Assembly (NCBI GenBank): GCA_002350465.1
Contig: DEEW01000197.1
Coordinates: 3,146-9,267 of the forward strand
Direction: 5' to 3'
DNA from: Lachnospiraceae bacterium UBA2868
Lineage (GTDB): Bacteria; Bacillota_A; Clostridia; Lachnospirales; Lachnospiraceae
DNA: 6,122 nt
Below the pieces are notes generated by a model. That model saw nothing but the letters and a program-made list of their open reading frames with translations. It was not told the origin of the DNA and ran no database searches. Shown piece after piece: positions 1 to 5,668 of this stretch (its first letter is position 1; the number at the start of each line of letters is the position of its first letter). A program made the position numbers and the translations under genes.

Positions 1-789
1 TTCCAGTACTACCCTGTCCTGGGTGGCTTTGATATAGGGGACCACCGGTTTTAAAGGATAATAAGAATCAGACAGCTCTGTTACTATTTCCTTTTCTATC
101 TTTGTAGGAATATCATCATAAATCGGACTAAATGATTTTAGTGTATTATCCTCGTTATATGTTACTTCATAGCATGAAGGCGCGTATATTCCGGGAAGTG
201 TGCCTGCTCTGTGAATGAAATCTTTTCTGTCAAATCCCTCTTTTTTGCACTTTTTGTACAGGTCGAGTAACTGCCTGTAGCCCGTCTCCCCTTCCCCGAT
301 ATAAACAAGATCAAAAAAATCGGCTACCGGTTCCGGATTATAAGTACACGGACCTCCGCATATTACTATTGGGTCATCATTATCCCTTTGTGAAGAATAC
401 AAAGGGATACCGGAAAGATCCAGTATCTGTAATATGTTTGTATAACACATCTCATATTGAAGAGTTATTCCGAGAAAATCAAAATCAGATATCTTATCCT
501 GGGATTCCAGTGCGAATAAGGGAATATCATTTTCCTTCATGATACTGTACAGATCCGTCCACACTGCATAGACCCGCTCACACCACACATCTTCGTAGGA
601 ATTGAACATATCATACAGGATCTGTATTCCGAGATGACTCATGCCTATCTCATACAGATCGGGAAAACACATGGCAAAACGAATAAGCCCTTCCGGATCC
701 TTATATACGGCATTTACTTCATGTCCTATATAACGGGCGGGCTTATCTACCGACATTAATGTTTTTTTGGAAAGTGCAAGATTGTTCAT
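1..789 (-). CDS. B12-binding-domain/radical SAM protein, TIGR03960 type (3' end off window)
   Basis: Partial gene: 263 codons from ATG at 789-787 run open to the left edge. The visible part is the N-terminal, B12-binding-like half of a radical SAM protein of the TIGR03960 type. Recognisable family blocks are KPARYIGHE (residues 16-24), FPDLYEIGMSHLGIQILY (42-59), LGITLQYEMCYTN (106-118), CGGPCTYNPEPVADFFD (144-160) and YIGEGE (163-168). The last residues, VVPYIKATQDRVVLE (249-263), are the stretch that in relatives directly precedes the CxxxCxxC cluster motif, so the iron-sulfur cysteines should lie just beyond the window. The biochemical role of the family is unknown to me. In many Clostridia it precedes a TIGR03936 gene, an RNase E/G gene and rplU-rpmA, so those are likely next neighbours. 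It starts 6 bp after the hisIE stop, in the same frame, with no clear Shine-Dalgarno (AGAACAAG before the ATG), so translation may be coupled to hisIE. A later Met12 is possible but has no better ribosome site. Confidence 0.9.
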   Translation of the reverse strand, partial: MNNLALSKKTLMSVDKPARYIGHEVNAVYKDPEGLIRFAMCFPDLYEIGMSHLGIQILYDMFNSYEDVWCERVYAVWTDLYSIMKENDIPLFALESQDKISDFDFLGITLQYEMCYTNILQILDLSGIPLYSSQRDNDDPIVICGGPCTYNPEPVADFFDLVYIGEGETGYRQLLDLYKKCKKEGFDRKDFIHRAGTLPGIYAPSCYEVTYNEDNTLKSFSPIYDDIPTKIEKEIVTELSDSYYPLKPVVPYIKATQDRVVLE

Positions 790-795
790 CTTGTT

Positions 796-2058
796 CTAAC
801 GATTTGCAAGTTCTTCCATAACATCTTCCCATGTAATTCCCTTAACCGCCATAAGAACCATTACATGGTAAAGAAAATCCGCTATTTCATATTTACTCTC
901 TTCAGGTTCGGGATTCTTGGCCGCTATAACTATCTCGGTAGCCTCTTCTCCCACCTTCTTAAGTATCTTGTCGATACCTTTATCGAACAGATAATTTGTG
1001 TACGATCCCTCTTTTGGATTGTCTTTTCTGTCAAGGATCACTTTCATTACATCTTCAAGAACCGTGTAAGGATTCGTTTTGTCCGTTTCGGTGCTTAAGA
1101 TCTCATTAAAGAAACAGGAATACTCGCCTGTATGGCATGCGTTTCCGATCTGCACCACCTTCGCAAGCAGTGTATCGTTGTCACAGTCGGCATACAATGA
1201 TTTTACATACTGATAGTGGCCGCTTGTATCACCTTTTCTCCACAGGCACTTCCTTGATCTGGAATAATAGGTCATTATCCCCTCGCGAACGGTCTTCTCA
1301 TACGCCTCTTTATTCATATAGGCAACCATAAGGACTTGTGAGCTTACCGCGTCCTGACACACAACCGGAACAAGACCGTCCTCACCGGATTTAAGATCCT
1401 CAAAACGGATATCGGATCTCCCGATACAGGTTTTAATTCCGTAGGATTCCAGCTCATCCTTGAATGAATACAGATCATCCGACCTTTCATTAACTACATC
1501 ACCGGTGATGGCGCATACACAGTTCTTCTTTAATATATCCTTATCAAAACCATCGTTCAGAAGGCAAATGACAGGTAATTCATCAAATTTTAATGTAAAC
1601 AGTTTACCAAGAAGCAGTGCCCCGGAAGTGTTTTCCTTGATGAGCTTCAGATTATCAAGAATCTGTTCCATGCTGTCGGCGCAAACATATATTTTCTTCC
1701 CGGAAAATCGTTTGCCCGCTTCTTCGATAAGATCGATATTACTCTGCTTTGCCATGTTGAGGGCAACTTTTTTGCATCCGGCATACAGAAGCTTTTTGAC
1801 ATCTTCAAGCCTCTTGACATTACCTGCTCCGTAAACCGGAGTATCCACGGCTTTTGTTACGGACCTTACGATAAGAAGTGCCTCCTCGTGCTCTTCATCA
1901 CTGTTTGACAGATCAAAAACAAGTATTGCATCGGCGCCGCTTACGGAAAGCTTTACACAGTATGATACGGGATTGGATGAAACAACCGTGTTATCACCGA
2001 ATCCTTTTATTAGTTTTTTATCTTTCAGATATACACAGGGAATAATAAGTTTTTTCAT
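796..2058 (-). CDS. hisIE: HisIE (phosphoribosyl-AMP cyclohydrolase / phosphoribosyl-ATP pyrophosphatase) with N-terminal HisA/HisF-like barrel
   Basis: A 420-residue cytoplasmic enzyme for histidine steps 2 and 3: HisE removes pyrophosphate from PR-ATP, and HisI opens the adenine ring of PR-AMP. HisI spans about 217-320, with WRKGDTSG (273-280), the metal-binding D291-C292-D293-x-D295 and the zinc-type cysteines C308 (ACHTG) and C315 (SCFF). HisE spans about 330-420, with KVGEEATEIVIAAK (368-381) and ExxD in EIADFLYHV (391-399), typical of all-alpha MazG-like pyrophosphohydrolases. Both appear intact. Ordinary HisIE is about 200 residues. Here residues 1-216 form an extra domain resembling HisA/HisF (IIPCVYLKD, GADAILVFDLS, GAGNVKRLEDVKKLLYAGCKKVALN). 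In it the first catalytic Asp of HisF (Asp11) is replaced by Tyr10, and the second phosphate loop is not recognisable. I infer a non-catalytic or altered barrel. The ATG overlaps the hisB stop (TAATG), with GAAAGG 9 nt upstream. TAG stop at 798-796. Confidence 0.95.
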   Translation of the reverse strand: MKKLIIPCVYLKDKKLIKGFGDNTVVSSNPVSYCVKLSVSGADAILVFDLSNSDEEHEEALLIVRSVTKAVDTPVYGAGNVKRLEDVKKLLYAGCKKVALNMAKQSNIDLIEEAGKRFSGKKIYVCADSMEQILDNLKLIKENTSGALLLGKLFTLKFDELPVICLLNDGFDKDILKKNCVCAITGDVVNERSDDLYSFKDELESYGIKTCIGRSDIRFEDLKSGEDGLVPVVCQDAVSSQVLMVAYMNKEAYEKTVREGIMTYYSRSRKCLWRKGDTSGHYQYVKSLYADCDNDTLLAKVVQIGNACHTGEYSCFFNEILSTETDKTNPYTVLEDVMKVILDRKDNPKEGSYTNYLFDKGIDKILKKVGEEATEIVIAAKNPEPEESKYEIADFLYHVMVLMAVKGITWEDVMEELANR

Positions 2059-2663
2059 TAAAGAGTACCTTTCGTAGATAATACGTTTGTGATCCTCGGA
2101 TCATAGCAGGTTGCAATATCAAGTGCCTTCGCAAAGCTTTTAAACATTGCTTCACATATATGATGGGAATTTTGGCCCGATATAACCTTAATATGAATAT
2201 TCATGCCGGCACTGTAGCTTACCGCATAGAAGAACTCCCTTACAAGCTCGGTGTCAAGATAACCGATCCTCTCGGTGGGAAACTTCGCATCAAACTGAAG
2301 ATAAGGTCTGCCGCACAAATCAACGGCACACAGTACAAGTGCATCGTCCATGGGAAGAATCATATGACCGTATCTGTTAATGCCCTCTTTAGAGCCAACT
2401 GCCTCTTTAATTGCTTCCCCTAGAACGATCCCGCAGTCTTCAACAGTATGATGGCCGTCCACAAGGAGATCTCCTTCACAAGAAAGAGTAAGATCAAAAA
2501 AGCCATGCTTGGCAAAGCCTTCAAGCATATGATCGAAAAAGCCGATACCGGAATCGATTTTTGCCTCGCCCTTTCCGTCTATATTGATAGTTAATGAAAT
2601 TGAAGTTTCCTTTGTTTCACGCTTTTTTTCGCTTGTCCTTGCTTTTGAACTTTTTGCGGGCAT
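2058..2663 (-). CDS. hisB: Imidazoleglycerol-phosphate dehydratase (HisB)
   Basis: A 201-residue monofunctional IGP dehydratase, which converts imidazoleglycerol phosphate to imidazoleacetol phosphate, a Mn-dependent cytoplasmic step. The two duplicated half-domain signatures are intact: GFFDHML (41-47, metal ligand H45) with DGHHTVEDCG (69-78), and SGQNSHHICEAMFKSFAKAL (162-181, with H167, H168 and E171). There is no N-terminal HAD-type histidinol-phosphate phosphatase domain as in the enterobacterial bifunctional HisB, so that activity must come from another gene. The N terminus (MPAKSSKARTSEK) is about seven residues longer than usual and is basic. Met1 is still the best start, because AAAGGAG lies 9 nt upstream and it begins 1 nt after the hisD stop (TGA-A-ATG). 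The 3' end overlaps hisIE by 1 nt. Confidence 0.97.
   Translation of the reverse strand: MPAKSSKARTSEKKRETKETSISLTINIDGKGEAKIDSGIGFFDHMLEGFAKHGFFDLTLSCEGDLLVDGHHTVEDCGIVLGEAIKEAVGSKEGINRYGHMILPMDDALVLCAVDLCGRPYLQFDAKFPTERIGYLDTELVREFFYAVSYSAGMNIHIKVISGQNSHHICEAMFKSFAKALDIATCYDPRITNVLSTKGTL
2068..2073 (-). promoter_or_regulatory. Ribosome binding site of hisIE, inside hisB
   Basis: GAAAGG on the minus strand, 9 nt before the ATG at 2058, in the last codons of hisB. Together with the TAATG overlap it supports Met1 and therefore the presence of the extra N-terminal barrel in the protein. Confidence 0.75.
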
Positions 2664-2664
2664 T

Positions 2665-3966
2665 TCACATTACTCCTTTATCGAATCTGACACCTATTGA
2701 ATTGGCATGAGCCGTAAGCCCTTCCGATCTGGCAAACCTCATTATATCGTCGCACGCAGCAAACAGAGCATCTCTTGAATAACTGATTATGCTGCTTTTT
2801 TTAATGAATGCATCAACTCCGAGGGGCGAGAAAAACTTTGCCGTTCCGTTCGTAGGAAGTACATGATTGGGGCCGGCATAATAGTCTCCAAGGGGTTCCG
2901 AAGAGTATTCTCCCAAGAAGATTGCCCCGGCATTTTTAATCTTGGTCATAGTAAGGTAAGGATCCCTTGTCATAACCTCCACATGCTCTGAGGCGATCTT
3001 ATTCACAGCCTCTATAGCCTTATCAATGTCGGGAGCAACAAGTATATATCCGTAATTGTCCAGGGATTTGCTGATTATTTCCCGTCTCTCAAGCAGTTTT
3101 ACAAATTCATCGATATACTTTGAAACACTGTTCGCAAGTTCATTGCTGTCGGTTATTAAAATCGCGCTGGCAAGCTCATCATGCTCCGCCTGGGATAGCA
3201 GATCGGCAGCAACATATTTGGGATTGGCATTCTCGTCAGCCAAAACCAATATCTCACTGGGGCCGGCCACGGAATCTATGCTCACATATCCGAATACCGC
3301 TTTTTTGGCAAGAGCCACAAAGATGTTGCCGGGTCCTACGATCTTGTCAACCTTGGGAACAGACTCGGTGCCAAATGCCATTGCGGCAATTGCCTGGGCG
3401 CCCCCTACCTTATATATCTCTTTTACTCCGGTTATCTTTGCCGCCACAAGAGTACAGGGTGCAACTTTTCCTTCAGAGTCCGCCGGAGTCAGCATCACAA
3501 TTCTGTTTACACCGGCTACAACTGCCGGAATAACACACATAAGAGTTGAGGAGGGGTATGCAGCCTTTCCACCGGGAACGTACACTCCAGCCGTTTCAAT
3601 GGGAGTGACCTTCTGTCCGAGAATACTTCCATCCTCTTTTGTTTCGATCCAGCTGTTTTGAAGCTGCTTCTTGTGATATTCCGTAATATTGGCAGCGCTT
3701 CTTTTCATGACTTCTATAAGATTACTGTCAAAGGATTGGTATGCCTCATTTATCTCCTGTTCACTGACTCTTATGCTGTTCTTATCAATACCCCACTTAT
3801 CAAACTTTTTAGTGTACTCAAATACAGCCTCGTCACCCTTATCACGTACATTGCCGATTATATCATTTACAGTCTTCTCATACTCGGTATACTGCCCCGG
3901 GTTTCTCTTCAGAAGTCCGGAAAGAATATCCTTTATAGTATCCTCGGTTAATGAAACTATCTTCAT
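2665..3966 (-). CDS. hisD: Histidinol dehydrogenase (HisD)
   Basis: A 433-residue, full-length zinc- and NAD-dependent enzyme that oxidises L-histidinol to L-histidine through histidinal, the last two steps of the pathway. Family signatures are present in order: GVYVPGGKAAYPSSTLM (127-143), KVGGAQAIAAMAFGT (186-200), IVGPGNIFVALAKKAVFG (209-226) and IDSVAGPSEILVLAD (230-244). Q259 and H262 in LLSQAEHD, D361, and H420 near the C terminus correspond to the four zinc ligands of the E. coli enzyme (Q259, H262, D360, H419). E327-H328 in ASEHVE is the catalytic Glu-His pair (E. coli E326-H327). GPNHVLPT (365-372) is also conserved. The ATG overlaps the hisZG stop as ATGA (4 bp), and a strong AAGGAGG lies in the last codons of hisZG, 4 nt before the ATG. 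Nothing suggests loss of function. Confidence 0.98.
   Translation of the reverse strand: MKIVSLTEDTIKDILSGLLKRNPGQYTEYEKTVNDIIGNVRDKGDEAVFEYTKKFDKWGIDKNSIRVSEQEINEAYQSFDSNLIEVMKRSAANITEYHKKQLQNSWIETKEDGSILGQKVTPIETAGVYVPGGKAAYPSSTLMCVIPAVVAGVNRIVMLTPADSEGKVAPCTLVAAKITGVKEIYKVGGAQAIAAMAFGTESVPKVDKIVGPGNIFVALAKKAVFGYVSIDSVAGPSEILVLADENANPKYVAADLLSQAEHDELASAILITDSNELANSVSKYIDEFVKLLERREIISKSLDNYGYILVAPDIDKAIEAVNKIASEHVEVMTRDPYLTMTKIKNAGAIFLGEYSSEPLGDYYAGPNHVLPTNGTAKFFSPLGVDAFIKKSSIISYSRDALFAACDDIMRFARSEGLTAHANSIGVRFDKGVM
2673..2679 (-). promoter_or_regulatory. Ribosome binding site of hisB, inside hisD
   Basis: AAAGGAG on the minus strand, 9 nt before the ATG at 2663. It decides in favour of the longer HisB N terminus, because no later in-frame Met precedes the conserved region. 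Confidence 0.8.
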
Positions 3967-5594
3967 AATTCCTCCTTGATCCTGCCAATAAGATCATTTA
4001 TTCTCTTTGACTGAAGTCTCATGGAAACAGGATTGACGATCATTCTCGCCGAAAGATCGCATATCTCATCAAGAACTTCCAGTCCGTTTTCCCGGAGCGT
4101 TGAGCCGGTCTCGACTATATCAACTATACAATCCGACAGACCCACAATAGGTGCAAGCTCGATACTCCCGTTAAGCTTGATGATATCAACGCTTTGATGC
4201 CTTTGCTCATTAAAATATGTTTTGGCGATCCTCGGGTATTTGGTGGCTATTTTTATCATATCCCTTGTTTCGAGAAGTGCTGCACAGCTTTTGGGGCCGC
4301 ACACGCACATTCTGCATTTCCCGATCATAAGGTCCAGGACTTCATAAACCTTACGGTTTTCCTCCGCTATAGTATCGGATCCTACCACTCCTATATCAGC
4401 CGCTCCGTGTTCAACATAGGTTGGAACATCGGGGCCTTTTGCAAGGAAAAACCTGAGCTTCAGATCTTCATTTACAAATATCAGTTTTCTCGTGTCCTTG
4501 TCCTTGATTTTATCACATGTTATACCGGCTCTCTCAAGTATGTCCATTGTCTTATCCGCAAGCCTGCCTTTTGTAAGGGCGAAGGTGAGATATTTCCCTA
4601 CGGTATCGTGACCGACCTGACCCGAAAGTGCGATAAGAGCTTCATCAACGGATATACCGAATCCGATGGCAGGAGAACATTTACCGAATTCCTTCACAAG
4701 GTTATCATATCTTCCGCCTTTTATTATGGCATCTCCGCTGCCGTAAGTATAAGCTCTGAATAAAACACCGGTATAGTAGTTGTATTTATTCAGCAGCCCA
4801 AGGTCTATTGTAATATGCCCTTCATTTTGATCCTCCGCGAGAAGATCGGTTATTTTGATAAGCCTGTCAAGAGCCTCCAGACATTTCGTGTTATTTACGG
4901 TTTTCTTTAATTCAAATAATGAATCTTTGGATGTGTAGGCATCGGAAATATTAACGATAAGATCGGTATGTTCCCTGTCTATTCCCAGTTCTGCCAGAAG
5001 TTCCTTGGCCTTGTAATAGTTTTTGGCTGAGATAAGCTTCAGGAGAGCAACCTCTTCAGACTCGGAGATTCCCAGTTCTTCGCATAAGCCTTTGAAGAAA
5101 TTACCGTTCCCAACGGACACTACAAAATCATTAAATCCCATTGTTTTCATACAGTTTACAACAAGGGATATCATAGCAGCGTCTGCTTCGCATGAATCGT
5201 CATTATAAAGCTCGGCTCCTATCTGCGTACTCTCTTTTAATCTGCCGTTAAGGTCATCACCGTTAACAAATGTGCTTCCGCAGTAGCAAAGTCTCACCGG
5301 GGCAGTTTCATTAAAGTAAAGCTTTGAAAAAGCCCTTGCCATTGCGGGAGTATAATCGGGACGAAGAACAAGTGTATTGCCTTCCTTATCGTAGAATTTA
5401 TAGAGCTGACTCGACGGAGTTGTTCCGATATTGCTTGCAAACACATCAAAGAACTCGAAGGACGGAGTCTGCATAAGCAAAAATCCTTCCCCCTTCATGA
5501 GATCAAGAATGTTCTGTTCAAGTCCGGCTTTTCTTGTATATTCGGAAGGTACGATATCCCGCACTCCTTCCGGTGTGTGATATTGATTATTCAT
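3963..5594 (-). CDS. hisZG: HisZ-HisG fusion: ATP phosphoribosyltransferase regulatory and catalytic subunits in one chain
   Basis: A 543-residue protein for the first committed step, condensing ATP with PRPP to PR-ATP. Residues 1 to about 327 are HisZ, a histidyl-tRNA-synthetase-like regulatory subunit: HTPEGVRDI (6-14), NTLVLRPDYTPAMAR (73-87), NYYTG (272-276) and IIKGGRYDNLV (290-300). Residues from about 334 to 543 are a complete short-form HisG (about 210 residues): LTFALTKGRLADKTMDIL (336-353), GAADIGVVGSDTIAE (397-411) and the HisG signature with PRPP loop at 479-500, matching E-x5-G-x-S-x2-I-x-D-I-x2-T-G-x-T-L. The joining segment (ALSGQVGHDTVGKY) is only a few residues long. In most bacteria with short HisG, HisZ and HisG are separate polypeptides forming a hetero-octamer, and HisZ is needed for activity and histidine feedback; here they are covalently 1:1. 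The start is ATG at 5594-5592, preceded by GAGAGG. It is the first gene after the promoter at 5654-5683. Its stop overlaps hisD by 4 bp. Confidence 0.95.
   Translation of the reverse strand: MNNQYHTPEGVRDIVPSEYTRKAGLEQNILDLMKGEGFLLMQTPSFEFFDVFASNIGTTPSSQLYKFYDKEGNTLVLRPDYTPAMARAFSKLYFNETAPVRLCYCGSTFVNGDDLNGRLKESTQIGAELYNDDSCEADAAMISLVVNCMKTMGFNDFVVSVGNGNFFKGLCEELGISESEEVALLKLISAKNYYKAKELLAELGIDREHTDLIVNISDAYTSKDSLFELKKTVNNTKCLEALDRLIKITDLLAEDQNEGHITIDLGLLNKYNYYTGVLFRAYTYGSGDAIIKGGRYDNLVKEFGKCSPAIGFGISVDEALIALSGQVGHDTVGKYLTFALTKGRLADKTMDILERAGITCDKIKDKDTRKLIFVNEDLKLRFFLAKGPDVPTYVEHGAADIGVVGSDTIAEENRKVYEVLDLMIGKCRMCVCGPKSCAALLETRDMIKIATKYPRIAKTYFNEQRHQSVDIIKLNGSIELAPIVGLSDCIVDIVETGSTLRENGLEVLDEICDLSARMIVNPVSMRLQSKRINDLIGRIKEEL
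3971..3977 (-). promoter_or_regulatory. Ribosome binding site of hisD, inside hisZG
   Basis: AAGGAGG on the minus strand, 4 nt before the hisD ATG. It lies in the Lys-Glu-Glu codons at the end of hisZG, so ribosomes finishing hisZG end on the hisD start (ATGA). This fixes Met1 of hisD. Confidence 0.85.
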
Positions 5595-5653
5595 TGAATC
5601 CTCTCTGCTTTAATACGTTAAATTGCTAATTCATTACCATGCTACCACGTGAA
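5595..5653 (-). promoter_or_regulatory. Short untranslated leader of the his operon
   Basis: The stretch between the -10 box and the hisZG start is too short for a T-box riboswitch and contains no His-codon-rich leader peptide or terminator hairpin with a U-run. It holds a CACGTG palindrome at 5646-5651, around the predicted transcription start, and a weak A/T inverted repeat (TTTAA-CGTA-TTAAA, 5609-5622). The only small ORF is ATG GTA ATG AAT TAG at 5640-5626, with no His codon. The sequence shows no leader attenuator; control by a DNA-binding protein at the promoter and by histidine feedback on the enzyme is inferred. Confidence 0.5.
5600..5605 (-). promoter_or_regulatory. Ribosome binding site of hisZG
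   Basis: GAGAGG on the minus strand, 5 nt before the ATG at 5594. It supports this start for the fusion protein. Confidence 0.8.
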
Positions 5654-5659
5654 ATTATA
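5654..5659 (-). promoter_or_regulatory. -10 box of the his operon promoter
   Basis: On the minus strand this reads TATAAT, an exact consensus, 18 bp from TTGACA. Transcription would start near 5646-5650, giving a leader of about 52 nt before the hisZG ATG. Two perfect hexamers at near-optimal spacing suggest a strong promoter unless a repressor covers it. Confidence 0.87.
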
Positions 5660-5668
5660 TAGGAATGT

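Noticed and set aside
790..795. Operon end between hisIE and the radical SAM gene
   Set aside because: The gap is only 6 bp and has no room for a terminator or promoter, so the operon most likely continues to the left edge.
865..4763. Plus-strand open frames opposite the his genes (for example 865-1098, 2160-2423, 3056-3661, 4194-4763)
   Set aside because: They lie fully antisense to well-conserved his genes, show no recognisable domains and lack supporting ribosome sites; they are shadows of the real coding strand.
5626..5640. Four-codon upstream ORF (ATG GTA ATG AAT TAG) in the his leader
   Set aside because: It has no His codons, no clear ribosome site and no neighbouring attenuator hairpin, so it is probably chance.
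5595..5668. Rho-independent terminator after recU
   Set aside because: No GC-rich hairpin followed by a T-run on the minus strand is visible; the only inverted repeat (5609-5622) is short and A/T-only, so recU transcripts may read through into the his genes.
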